DNA of 35,284 nucleotides from Lachnospiraceae bacterium (lineage in GTDB: Bacteria > Bacillota > Clostridia > Lachnospirales > Lachnospiraceae): assembly GCA_022774705.1 (NCBI GenBank), contig JALFLM010000185.1:1-35284 (forward strand), in the 5' to 3' direction. Below the pieces are notes generated by a model that worked only from the letters and a program-made list of their open reading frames with translations, was not told where the DNA came from and searched no databases. Below are positions 6,765-14,185 of the stretch, piece after piece; within the stretch, counting starts at the first letter, position 1; each line of letters starts with the position of its first letter. The position numbers were made by a program, and so were the translations under genes.

Positions 6765-7149
6765 TTACAAGCTGATTATGATAGCAACAGACTTTACTGA
6801 TCACAGAAAGACCGATATTCCGGAGCATGTGATGGAAGAATTTCCGTATTACGTGCAGGATGGCATGTATATGGTAAATTCAAATTCCAAATGGTTCAAT
6901 GTAACGTGGAATCAGATCACAAAACGGATTAATGACACCACTGAACAGCTGCAGAAAATGAAACGGAGTTTGACCAGCAGACAAGAACGTTATCAGTACA
7001 TTACGGGCTGGAATGCAGTAGAATTCACGGAAATGTTTTATTCGGGCATGTGTCATAGATTTGCTGATATGCCGGTTGTGATAATGGTTGCTATCATTTG
7101 CGACGAATTGAAGCGGAGAAACGCTTTTGAGGATTCAGGAATGATCTGA
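6751..7149 (+). CDS. Hypothetical protein of mobile element
   Basis: A 132-residue protein. I choose ATG 6751, seven bases after GGAAGG, over an open-frame start at 6697 that would overlap most of the previous gene. The N-terminus (DYKLIMIATDFTDH) is followed by YVQDGMYMVNSNSKWFNVTWNQITKRIND, a basic helical stretch, and a C-terminal segment (MPVVIMVAIICDELKRR) that is hydrophobic but short for a membrane span. I do not recognise it. It ends the + strand operon, just before a strong intrinsic terminator. Confidence 0.6.
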   Translation: MDMNDYKLIMIATDFTDHRKTDIPEHVMEEFPYYVQDGMYMVNSNSKWFNVTWNQITKRINDTTEQLQKMKRSLTSRQERYQYITGWNAVEFTEMFYSGMCHRFADMPVVIMVAIICDELKRRNAFEDSGMI

Positions 7150-7169
7150 TGCAGTTCAAACGTTGCATG

Positions 7170-7211
7170 GGCTATAGTTCTCACCAGTGGGGCTATAGCC
7201 TTTTTGTTTTT
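7170..7211 (+). terminator. Intrinsic terminator of the replication operon
   Basis: GGCTATAG (7170-7177) pairs with CTATAGCC (7193-7200), followed at once by TTTTTGTTTTT. It closes the + strand operon that ends at 7149. Confidence 0.85.
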
Positions 7212-7230
7212 CGAGGATTTTTGGAGGGAA

Positions 7231-7268
7231 CAATAATAAAAGGGCGTACCAAAAACGGATACGCCCTG
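7231..7268 (-). terminator. Intrinsic terminator of the OB-fold membrane protein gene
   Basis: AGGGCGTA (7241-7248) pairs with TACGCCCT (7260-7267). On the - strand the stem is followed by TTTATTATTG. It lies 19 bases after the stop of the - strand gene. Confidence 0.75.
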
Positions 7269-7286
7269 TAATTTTAGGATATGTGG

Positions 7287-7922
7287 TTATTTTTTATCCG
7301 GTACTTCGATATGGTCAATTCTAGGTATTTCGTAAGTCAGGGAGTCACACTCACCCTTTCCGTACACAGTGATGATATCACCTTGTTTTAATTCTGCTAT
7401 CTGGTCAATGACATAATCATATTTCGTACAACATTTTATGCCTACCAGAACTGTTTCTTCTTCGCTTCCCAAGCACACATACGTCTGATCTGCAATATCC
7501 GTACCAATGGAGTCTACCGGGCCAGTCACAGCAAGAAACTTTCCATCGTACAGTTTCTTGCATTTAACCTGATTTTCCTTGAATAATGCAATCAAATCAG
7601 TGGACGATACTTCTTGCCACTGAAACTCTGTTTCTGACTCTGATATAGATTCTGATTCTTTTGTGGATGCGATTGTATTATTTCCGGATTTATCAAACTG
7701 TTTATCGTAAACACTCACCTGCCATATGATTACCAAAGCAATCGCAATAACTCCTATCCATATTATTACATTCTTTAGTCGATCCTCATTATTATTCCTA
7801 TCATTTCCAGAATTCATCCTTGTTCCTGTGTGCATGTATGTATTTTTGGGAATATCATCAGGATTATATTCATGATCGGTATATTTGCGGGATTTTTCCA
7901 GTATGTCCTTAATGCTTGACAT
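7287..7922 (-). CDS. Membrane-anchored OB-fold protein (tRNA_anti-like family)
   Basis: A 211-residue protein starting behind AAAAAGGAGAAAGATGA. Residues 1-48 are polar and cytoplasmic, residues about 50-68 (VIIWIGVIAIALVIIWQV) form one membrane span, then a Ser/Glu-rich linker. Residues about 103-205 match the tRNA_anti-like OB fold found in small Firmicute surface proteins: LIALFKENQVKCKKLYDGKFLAVTG in pattern, then VDSIG, a YVCLG strand, and LKQGDIITVYGKG. The domain would be outside the cell. It is divergent from its neighbours and has its own terminator and an extended -10 (TGTTATACT on the - strand), the look of an accessory cargo gene. Its ligand is unknown. Confidence 0.7.
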   Translation of the reverse strand: MSSIKDILEKSRKYTDHEYNPDDIPKNTYMHTGTRMNSGNDRNNNEDRLKNVIIWIGVIAIALVIIWQVSVYDKQFDKSGNNTIASTKESESISESETEFQWQEVSSTDLIALFKENQVKCKKLYDGKFLAVTGPVDSIGTDIADQTYVCLGSEEETVLVGIKCCTKYDYVIDQIAELKQGDIITVYGKGECDSLTYEIPRIDHIEVPDKK

Positions 7923-8108
7923 TCATCTTTCTCCTTTTTGTTGATATGTATAGTATAACATTGACAGAAAAGAATCCTAATAATTATTGCCGTTATTTGT
8001 TTGCGGATGGGAGAAAAAGGGCTTTTTATTTTCGAGGTACCAAAAAGGTCTCACTCGCTGGGGGGTATGCTTCCCTGTACACCCCTCCCCCGTTAAATTC
8101 TGTGCCGG
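7923..8108. other. Intergenic stretch upstream of the OB-fold gene
   Basis: No gene is supported here. On the - strand an extended -10 (TGTTATACT, near 7951-7959) probably starts the OB-fold gene. Further right, a GC-rich section (8060-8095) with GGGGG and CCCCC runs could fold on itself. Short frames here lack ribosome-binding sites. Confidence 0.5.
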
Positions 8109-8153
8109 ATACCCTCACAGGGTATTGACTTTCCGGGCAGCAGGATATACAAT
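8109..8153 (+). promoter_or_regulatory. Consensus promoter for a short RNA, with dyad at -35
   Basis: TTGACT (8125-8130), a 17-bp spacer and TACAAT (8148-8153) form a near-consensus sigma-A promoter. A perfect dyad, ATACCCT-CAC-AGGGTAT (8109-8125), abuts the -35 box and may bind a regulator. No protein-coding gene follows on this strand before the terminator. Confidence 0.7.
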
Positions 8154-8159
8154 GAGAAT

Positions 8160-8243
8160 ACAAAAAGCAACCGCCCACAAGGGGTTGACCGAATACAAGT
8201 AGAAAAGACCGCCTGACTCGCCAAAGTACAAGGGCGGTTTTTC
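8160..8243 (+). ncRNA. Probable antisense RNA antitoxin of the type I system
   Basis: Transcription from the promoter at 8125-8153 would start near 8160 and end at the hairpin and T-run at 8208-8243, giving about 80 nt. It runs toward the - strand toxin gene, and the two transcripts would overlap at their 3' ends, as in the txpA/RatA arrangement. No reading frame with a ribosome-binding site is present. The RNA is inferred from promoter and terminator only. Confidence 0.55.
8203..8243. terminator. Bidirectional terminator between toxin gene and RNA
   Basis: ACCGCC (8208-8213) pairs with GGCGGT (8233-8238). TTTTT follows on the + strand and a CTTTT run follows on the - strand, so it can end both the + strand RNA and the toxin mRNA. 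Confidence 0.75.
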
Positions 8244-8256
8244 TATGCCAAAAACA

Positions 8257-8349
8257 TTACTTTGTAAACGTCAGAATGAACGTCAGTAATGCTAAAATGA
8301 ACATGCCGAAAGACATCAGGTCTTTGAAATCGAAACGATTATTATCCAT
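8257..8349 (-). CDS. Holin-like type I toxin peptide
   Basis: A 30-residue peptide that begins MDNNRFDFKDL and continues MSFGMFILALLTFILTFTK. The SFGMFILALLTFI core is the signature of the putative holin-like toxin group (Hol_Tox/TxpA-like), which inserts into the host membrane. ATG 8349 follows GGGGGTGG on the - strand; longer upstream frames are not needed. A consensus promoter lies at 8420-8448 and a bidirectional terminator lies past the stop. It probably acts as an addiction module that keeps the element in the cell. Confidence 0.8.
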   Translation of the reverse strand: MDNNRFDFKDLMSFGMFILALLTFILTFTK

Positions 8350-8419
8350 TAGCACCACCCCCATCCTATGTAAAATCAGATAGAGGTCAACACACCCTGT
8401 AACACGGTTGCTGGATTTC

Positions 8420-8448
8420 ATCATATCACATCTGGAATGCTCTTGCAA
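8420..8448 (-). promoter_or_regulatory. Promoter of the toxin gene
   Basis: On the - strand TTGCAA (8448-8443), a 17-bp spacer and TATGAT (8425-8420). The start near 8412 would leave a 5' leader of about 63 nt before the toxin ATG, enough room for structure that hides the ribosome-binding site. Confidence 0.7.
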
Positions 8449-8590
8449 TGACTTGTTTTACAGTCTTAATTATACATGGTGTGTAACACTATTACTTGCT
8501 ATTTGATATTTTCTATTAACTTACCTGCAAAAATATTGAAACACATGCGCAAAACGTCAATCAAACATTTCTCAAAATAGTTTTTCTGAA

Positions 8591-8670
8591 AAGTGTCAAA
8601 ATACGTTGACAAGCTGTTTGTTTGATAGTAAAATGGTACTATCAAAATAACTAAAGTTAAATTGACACTT
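8591..8670. repeat. Nested dyads upstream of the serine resolvase (candidate res/operator site)
   Basis: Three dyads lie together. TGTCAA-N6-TTGACA is at 8594-8611. TTTGATAGTA-N6-TACTATCAAA, a perfect 10-bp pair, is at 8621-8646 over the -10 box. AAGTGTCAA (8591-8599) is mirrored by TTGACACTT (8662-8670). Resolvases usually bind several such sites in front of their own gene, for recombination and autoregulation. Confidence 0.65.
8606..8634 (+). promoter_or_regulatory. Promoter of the serine resolvase gene
   Basis: TTGACA (8606-8611), 17-bp spacer, TAAAAT (8629-8634). The boxes are embedded in the dyads described for 8591-8670, so occupancy of those would block transcription. Confidence 0.8.
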
Positions 8671-8683
8671 AGGAGATAATGAG

Positions 8684-9367
8684 ATGTGTAAGACAGTAGC
8701 GTATATGAGGATTAGCACAAAGGAAGAGCGTGGCAAACAGAAGTTCACCAGACAGGAGCAGGCCATTGCCAGATGGTGCAAAGAGAATGATACGGAAATC
8801 AATGACAGGCGGATTTACAGAGACGATGCAAGCGGTAAGTCATTTGACCGGCCGGCATGGAAAGAACTGGAGAATGACCTGGTATCAGGCGATACGGTTG
8901 TATTTAAAGATATCTGCAGATTCACCCGTGAATATGAAAACGGCTTCCGGAAGTACATGGAACTGCTTGACAAGGGGATCAATCTTGTATTCATCGACAA
9001 TCCCACAATCAGCACGGATTATATCCGGAATATGATGGGAGTTGCTAACAGGCAGCAGAACCGGATTGCAAAGAAGTCCCTGAAAGATACTATTGAACTT
9101 CTGATTCTTGTGGAACTGGACAGGGCAGAACAGGAAAGGGAGATCACTGTAAAGCGGATTAAGGACGGTATTGCCGCCAGCGACAAGAGATCAGGCAGGA
9201 AGCCGGGAACACTGGATAAGATGTCTGATGAACTGAGAGCGGATATTATAGCTTTCCTGAGTGACAGGAGCATCAAACAGGTGGATTTGATGAATAAATA
9301 CCATATCAGCCGGAATACGCTGAAAAAGTACGTGGAACTGGTTAAGCAGGAGCAGACCGCAGAATAA
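8684..9367 (+). CDS. Small serine recombinase (resolvase/invertase family)
   Basis: A 227-residue protein starting behind TTAGGAGATAATGAG. The catalytic domain shows VAYMRIST with the nucleophile Ser11, then ASGKSFDRPAW, GDTVVFKDICRFTRE with the active-site arginines, and PTISTDY. A helical E region (LVELDRAEQEREITVKRIKDGI) and a C-terminal HTH (IKQVDLMNKYHISRNTLKKYV) follow. Length is typical of resolvases and far below that of large serine integrases, so it more likely resolves replicon multimers, or inverts a segment, than integrates the element. RFTRE instead of the common RLSR is a small departure. It ends at a bidirectional terminator shared with the convergent terminase gene. Confidence 0.9.
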   Translation: MCKTVAYMRISTKEERGKQKFTRQEQAIARWCKENDTEINDRRIYRDDASGKSFDRPAWKELENDLVSGDTVVFKDICRFTREYENGFRKYMELLDKGINLVFIDNPTISTDYIRNMMGVANRQQNRIAKKSLKDTIELLILVELDRAEQEREITVKRIKDGIAASDKRSGRKPGTLDKMSDELRADIIAFLSDRSIKQVDLMNKYHISRNTLKKYVELVKQEQTAE

Positions 9368-9386
9368 TGCATGACAAATAAAATCA

Positions 9387-9412
9387 GGGGTATCAGGCGA
9401 TACCCCATTTTT
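9387..9412. terminator. Bidirectional terminator between resolvase and terminase genes
   Basis: GGGGTATC-AGGC-GATACCCC (9387-9406) followed by ATTTTT on the + strand and a T-rich stretch on the - strand. It separates two convergent genes. Confidence 0.85.
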
Positions 9413-9455
9413 GATGAAAAAATTTTGTTCGGAATTCCTGTTATTGAGACTCTGA

Positions 9456-9956
9456 TCATTCGTAGATGATATCTGAGTCCAGCAGTTCCGGGACGGATGC
9501 TCTAAGTTCTTCCACGGTCATTGTGCGTCCAAGTGGTTTCTGGGGTTCAATCTCCAGATGCTGTGTGTCTGAGTAGCCAAAATGATTTTTAAACAGGAAG
9601 CAGCTTGTAGCCGGATTGAGTCTACCCTCAAGGCTCCATGTTTCCATCAGGGCGGCAAGCGTCTGTTTTGCTTGAGTGATGATTTTCCCGATTTCCGAAC
9701 CTGATCTCTGGTATTGCCACAGGTTTTGGCGGCTGCATCCGCAGGCCAGAGCCATGTTTTCAACGCCGGGACGCATATCATGATTGATGCAGTATGTAAA
9801 ATACTCAAAAATCCGTTCTCTCCATTCATCCGGCGTTTTTGGTGTGCCGGATTTCCCGATTTCGGAGATATCCAGAGCATGGGAAACCATTTCACCCATC
9901 TCTCCGGGTGCTGCTTTTACTTCCTGCACATTAGGATAGTTGTTTTTTCGTGCCAT
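9456..9956 (-). CDS. terS: Phage terminase small subunit (gp3-like DNA-packaging protein)
   Basis: A 166-residue protein starting MARKNNYP behind AAAGGAG; an 11-codon upstream extension lacks a site. The order is typical of the P22 gp3/DNA-packaging family: a DEWRERIFEYFTYCI helix, an HTH (GVENMALACGCSRQNLWQY), then IITQAKQTLAALMETWSLEGRLNPATSCFLFKNHFGY, then a tail with EPQKPLG and EELRASVPELLDSD. It recognises the packaging site on DNA for a large terminase, which is not in the window. It is the last gene of the - strand block, downstream of the tail genes, not at the head of a structural operon as in most siphophages. Such an orphan terS is typical of phage satellites. Confidence 0.8.
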   Translation of the reverse strand: MARKNNYPNVQEVKAAPGEMGEMVSHALDISEIGKSGTPKTPDEWRERIFEYFTYCINHDMRPGVENMALACGCSRQNLWQYQRSGSEIGKIITQAKQTLAALMETWSLEGRLNPATSCFLFKNHFGYSDTQHLEIEPQKPLGRTMTVEELRASVPELLDSDIIYE

Positions 9957-10015
9957 TTTTGCACAACTCCTTTTATTTTGGGGTGTCAATACTGATAATT
10001 TAACCCCTACTTCAA

Positions 10016-10360
10016 TTACTCATTTTCATCAGCTGCTGCAGGTTTGTTTTCATCCTGTTCTTCTGCTTCTGTATCGCCAAAACCTGCATCGATTGCCATT
10101 TCAAGGAAAACTTCAAGTAATTCATCCATCTTACCGCCGTTTGCAATATGCTTTGTCAGCAGTTTTCCGGACGCCTCTAAAGAATCAAGGCCGGTCACAA
10201 TATCGATGAATGCTCTGCAGAAAGAAAATACATGGGCTGTTTTGCCACTCATCATATCGAGGGCGTCAATGTTTCTTTCCTCCATATCACACAGGAAGTT
10301 TCCGAAATCCATGTCATGGATTTTGTAAGTAACACCATTAATTGTTATGTCTTTATGCAT
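10016..10360 (-). CDS. Tail assembly chaperone-like protein
   Basis: A 114-residue protein starting MHKDITINGVTYKIHDMDFGNFLCDMEE behind AAGGAGGACAATAAA. The start, the helical middle (ARTAFIDIVTG-type segment, GGKMDELLEVFLEMAIDAGF) and the acidic low-complexity tail (EEQDENKPAAADENE) are like siphophage tail assembly chaperones, which load on the tape measure protein. In ordinary phages this gene directly precedes the tape measure gene and is often followed by a frameshifted extension. Here it follows the tape measure gene, and I see no frameshift extension. Family assignment rests on pattern and context. Confidence 0.6.
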   Translation of the reverse strand: MHKDITINGVTYKIHDMDFGNFLCDMEERNIDALDMMSGKTAHVFSFCRAFIDIVTGLDSLEASGKLLTKHIANGGKMDELLEVFLEMAIDAGFGDTEAEEQDENKPAAADENE

Positions 10361-10435
10361 TTTATTGTCCTCCTTAGAAAAATCTTTTGAGATTACCAAA
10401 TTTAAGCATTGTGTAATTGTCCATGTAATCACCCA

Positions 10436-13400
10436 TTAAAATGCCGTTTCGACTTTGTAACGGCCGTTATATTGCATCTGCCCTTTGCGGGCAAGTTTAA
10501 ATATAGTTTCCGAGTCACATACGAGTGTTATTTCAACAACCGGAGCCTGACCATTGCTGTTACCATTGCCAGAAGACTGGTTATTCCTGATAGCAGCACT
10601 CACAGCGTCATACACAGCCGGAGCTATACCTCTTGCAATACCGCCCTCAATCTGCTCATTGTTTGCGACTACAGTCTTGCCGTTGCTGAACTTACCGGCA
10701 ATTTCGCCACGGTTCATAAAGAACGGGCCCTCTTCCGGGAAACCACCTTTTTCGTATGCTTCGATTCCTGTAGGGTATTTAACAGTACCAAGGAATCCCA
10801 TGTCTTTAGTTCCCCATTTAAGTTTAAACTTAGGAAATTTAAATCCGATATCAAGAGGATTTTTAATTCCAAGCCAATCTTTGATTCCTTTCCATCCTTT
10901 TTTCAAAAGAGAAATCGAAACACTGGCTTTAGTACCAACCCAGCTTGACAGCGAACGCCATCCTCTTTTAATCAGTGATACTCCTGCGCTGACTTTTGTA
11001 CCAACCCAGCTTGACAACGAACGCCATCCCCTTCTAAGCAGTGACACTCCTGCTGATACCTTTGTGCCAACCCAGCTTGAAAGCGAACGCCAACCTTTCT
11101 TAACGAGTGAAACACCTGCACTGACTTTCGTGCCAACCCAGCTTGTAAGAGAAGTCCAACCTTTCTTTATGAGTGATATAGTGGCTTCTATTTTATCGCC
11201 AACAAAATCTTTTAGAGAAGTCCATCCCTTCTTGACGAGTGACAATCCGATAGAAAGTATCTTTCCTAGCGCCTCCCATGCTTTTCCTAACAGTTTCCAT
11301 AATTTGCTGGCAGCATTGTTCCAGTCCATGTTTTTCAGACCTTCAACAACGCCTTTTGCCAACCCGGTTCCAAAATCAAGCAGTGCAATAATCGCATCAC
11401 AAATGAGTATACCAACATCTGCCAGTATTCCAATCCAGTCAATACTTGTAAGAAATTTCGCTATATCTTTTCCGAATGACTCCCAATTAACTGCTTTGAT
11501 CGCTGAGCTGAGTCCTTCCAGAATTCCCTTAAAACCGTCAGATATAGTTTTTCCTAATTCTCCCCACTTTATATTGCTGATAAATCCGTCAATGGCTTCT
11601 CCGATTGATGTACCAAATTTTCCCCAGCTGAATGTAGTTACAAAATTGTAAGCTGCATCAATGACCAGATTTAGACCGTCTGCAAAGGTTTTGCCGAGTG
11701 TATTCCAGTTGATTCCAGCAATAAGACCGTTTAGGAAATTTGCAATATTTTTGGTAATTTTGGTCAAACCGCCTGTTACAGAATCCCACGTAATAAAATC
11801 GTCAATCTTCTTCAAAACATCGGTAATGCCATTACCAACGATTTCACCGACACGTTCAAAATTTCCGTTTTTTACGGCTTCAAGTACTTCATTCAGTCCA
11901 TTTATGAATCCTGAGAAATCAACGCTTGTTGTCCAGCTTTTGAAAGCACCTGTAACGTCTTTTGCGTATCCAAGAAGGGCATTTACAATGTCGGCTACAT
12001 TTTGAATAATCTGCGTACCGGCTCCGCCAGCTTCCCACGCTTCGCGGAATCTGGTTGCAAGGTTCGTGACAGAATCGTTGACATTGGTCATAATCGCAAG
12101 GATGTTTCCGAAAAATTCTTTCCCAGTACCGTTACTCCACACAGAAATAAGAGAGCGGCCAATACTGTGAACCAAATCAAGCACAGCATTAAATGAATCA
12201 AAGATACTCTGCACATACGCCGTTCCTGCTCCGCCATCGTTCCACGCATCATCTAACGATTTTGCAAATACATTGACTGCATCTCCAATGTCAATCACGA
12301 TATCGAGGATATTCTCACAGAATTCTTCCCCTGTGCCGTTTGTCCATACATCGAGGAAACTGCTTCCGATGTCTATTGCAAGCTGTTTGACGGAATCTAA
12401 AGCATCTTTCCATGACTGAATGACAGATTCTCCTTTTTCATCCCATGCCTGCTTCATCGGGTCAAAAATCTGTGCGGCAATCTCTTTGATTTTTTCAACC
12501 ATTTCCAGAATCTTCGGATTGATAGCCATTTCAGAATAGTCGTATCCGGGCGACTCTCCTGCACCGCCGCCGCTGCTGCCTTTGTTGCCGGAATCCGAAT
12601 CATCTTTGTTTGAGTTCAGAACATTCAGTTCATCGAATCCCATAATAGTGCGCTGGAGTTCTTTTGCTTTTTTGTTCGCATCATCGGCAGAGCTTCCAGC
12701 TTCATCCAGTGATGCGGCGTAATCATAGGTGCCTGCGGTTGCAACTGTATAAGTCTTACCCGTGAATGCACTAAGGAACTGATTAATTGCAACAACAGCA
12801 CTATTCATCAGATTGATAATGTATGTAAGTGCCGGACCGAACAGATTAAGCAATGGAACCGTAATTGCGGCTATGTTCGCTCCCAGAGTTTTGCAGGATG
12901 CAATCAGCTGGGATAACTGTGAGTTGAATCTGGAACTTCTTTGTGCCAGAACGCCCATTGCGTCCCCTACGCCTTCTAAAGCTTTTCCCAATATTTCGTA
13001 TGTAATCAGGAATTTAAACTGTTCTGCTACAAATCTGAGGGCGCGTCCAAGAATATTCCCCTTGTTTCCGGCATGATGCATACTGTTGTCGGTGCCTGCG
13101 ATAGCCTTTTTGAGGCTTCCAAATACAGATATCAGTGGATTGGCATGTTTCAGTACAGTTTTTAAGCCGGAAGAGAGCGTTTTGATTCCGGAAGCAATAT
13201 TTTGGGGTGAAAAAGCAGTTTTCAGGGCTCTTCCCAATTTACCAAATACATTGGTGAATGATCTGGCAATATTGGAAAAAGAAAATACAGAAGATATTTT
13301 CCTGCCGATACCTGATGCAATAGAACCAATCCCTTTAAATGCCGATCTGGCAACAGAACCGATTCCTTTAAACACAGATTTGGCAACGGACCCGATACCG

Positions 13401-13945
13401 TTCAAAACAGTTTTAAGAGCATTGGCAATCGGAAATATCTGTTGAATCTGTTTTTTAAATTCGCTGAATGTTCCTGAAGGAAGTGAAATCTGTTCTGCTA
13501 CTGATTCAAATTTTGAAGCAGATGCTGTAGTCTGGGATAATAATTTATCCATAAGACTTAAACTTCCGTTTTTGCGTCCTATGCTGTCAGCACTGATAAA
13601 ATTGTCAGAAAACTTTGGGATTTTCGTTGTATTTTTTGTTCCGAAATTTATGTCTCCCAGACTGGAAATATTTTTTTTGATAGAATTTGCTTTCGACCGG
13701 ATATTTTGGTCTGCAATGTCCCATTGTTTACTCAGGCTGTCTGCCATACTTTTTGATGACATCTGAGCCTGCTTTGTCTCTTTTGAAAAGGAATCTTTCA
13801 GGTTGAACCGGCTCATATCTCCCATAACCGATCTTAAGGATTTACCGAATGCTTCCATCTCTGCTTTCAGGGACTGCAGATTTTTTAAGGCGCCATCTGC
13901 GCTGGACTCCACCTGTATCTCAAGGGTGTCAATCGTATCAGGCAT
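10436..13945 (-). CDS. Phage tail tape measure protein
   Basis: A 1169-residue protein, ATG behind GGAGTGATAACAA. The N-terminus (TIDTLEIQVESSADGALKNLQSLKAEMEAF) is the usual coiled-coil start of siphophage tape measures. Residues about 180-300 have Gly/Ser/Phe-rich helical repeats (VFKGIGSVARS), and a hydrophobic section lies at about 340-410. Two related blocks carry WTNGTG...GGAGT and WSNGTG...GGAGT (about 545-680). Residues 897-1026 are six 22-residue repeats with KKGWxSLSSWVGTKV. The C-terminus is Gly/Asn-rich. By the usual 0.15 nm per residue it would set a tail of about 175 nm. The frame is intact over 3.5 kb. No other tail-tube or baseplate gene accompanies it. Confidence 0.88.
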   Translation of the reverse strand: MPDTIDTLEIQVESSADGALKNLQSLKAEMEAFGKSLRSVMGDMSRFNLKDSFSKETKQAQMSSKSMADSLSKQWDIADQNIRSKANSIKKNISSLGDINFGTKNTTKIPKFSDNFISADSIGRKNGSLSLMDKLLSQTTASASKFESVAEQISLPSGTFSEFKKQIQQIFPIANALKTVLNGIGSVAKSVFKGIGSVARSAFKGIGSIASGIGRKISSVFSFSNIARSFTNVFGKLGRALKTAFSPQNIASGIKTLSSGLKTVLKHANPLISVFGSLKKAIAGTDNSMHHAGNKGNILGRALRFVAEQFKFLITYEILGKALEGVGDAMGVLAQRSSRFNSQLSQLIASCKTLGANIAAITVPLLNLFGPALTYIINLMNSAVVAINQFLSAFTGKTYTVATAGTYDYAASLDEAGSSADDANKKAKELQRTIMGFDELNVLNSNKDDSDSGNKGSSGGGAGESPGYDYSEMAINPKILEMVEKIKEIAAQIFDPMKQAWDEKGESVIQSWKDALDSVKQLAIDIGSSFLDVWTNGTGEEFCENILDIVIDIGDAVNVFAKSLDDAWNDGGAGTAYVQSIFDSFNAVLDLVHSIGRSLISVWSNGTGKEFFGNILAIMTNVNDSVTNLATRFREAWEAGGAGTQIIQNVADIVNALLGYAKDVTGAFKSWTTSVDFSGFINGLNEVLEAVKNGNFERVGEIVGNGITDVLKKIDDFITWDSVTGGLTKITKNIANFLNGLIAGINWNTLGKTFADGLNLVIDAAYNFVTTFSWGKFGTSIGEAIDGFISNIKWGELGKTISDGFKGILEGLSSAIKAVNWESFGKDIAKFLTSIDWIGILADVGILICDAIIALLDFGTGLAKGVVEGLKNMDWNNAASKLWKLLGKAWEALGKILSIGLSLVKKGWTSLKDFVGDKIEATISLIKKGWTSLTSWVGTKVSAGVSLVKKGWRSLSSWVGTKVSAGVSLLRRGWRSLSSWVGTKVSAGVSLIKRGWRSLSSWVGTKASVSISLLKKGWKGIKDWLGIKNPLDIGFKFPKFKLKWGTKDMGFLGTVKYPTGIEAYEKGGFPEEGPFFMNRGEIAGKFSNGKTVVANNEQIEGGIARGIAPAVYDAVSAAIRNNQSSGNGNSNGQAPVVEITLVCDSETIFKLARKGQMQYNGRYKVETAF
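10870..11256 (-). repeat. 66-bp tandem repeats within the tape measure gene
   Basis: About six copies of a 66-bp unit; for example CCAACC recurs at 10935 and 11001, with the next units at the same 66-base step. They encode 22-residue repeats with a KKGW...SWVGTK core. The three central units are closest to each other, a sign of recent expansion; the flanking units are more diverged. Confidence 0.85.
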
Positions 13946-13970
13946 TTGTTATCACTCCATTCGGATGACA

Positions 13971-14025
13971 ACAATAAAAAGAGCACCAATATGACACAAT
14001 TTATTGTTGTCAGATTGGCACTCTT
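13971..14025 (-). terminator. Intrinsic terminator between the Com-like and tape measure genes
   Basis: The 18-base arms at 13979-13996 and 14008-14025 match at 15 positions. On the - strand the stem is followed by TTTTTATTGTTG. Only 26 bases separate it from the tape measure ATG, so tape measure expression must come through this structure or from a promoter hidden within it. Confidence 0.7.
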
Positions 14026-14039
14026 AGGCGCTCTGTGAT

Positions 14040-14183
14040 TTATTCGACTATTTTTTGCTTATGATTGTGGCTTTTAAAGAACCATATTTTTTTACACCTG
14101 CGGCAGTGAAGCAGTGTTTTGTAATCATTCCCGGATATTTTGCCGAGAAGTTTGCCGCATGCGGGACAGCGTAGTTCTTTCAT
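14040..14183 (-). CDS. Com-like small zinc-finger protein
   Basis: A 47-residue protein that starts MKELRCPACGKLL and contains LHCRRCKKIWFF. The two CxxC pairs 20 or so residues apart make a zinc ribbon like the Com translational regulator of phage Mu and its many clostridial prophage relatives. ATG 14183 follows GAGGT, which overlaps the end of the XRE gene upstream (its stop is at 14186-14188). Com unfolds a leader of mom mRNA in Mu; here the nearest target on the same strand would be the hairpin leader of the tape measure gene, which is only a suggestion. Confidence 0.65.
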   Translation of the reverse strand: MKELRCPACGKLLGKISGNDYKTLLHCRRCKKIWFFKSHNHKQKIVE

Positions 14184-14185
14184 GC

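Noticed and set aside
10554-11651. Long 365-residue open frame on the + strand
   Set aside because: It is antisense to the tape measure gene, is made of the reversed repeats (Pro/Thr/Ser-rich with periodic units), and lacks a ribosome-binding site.
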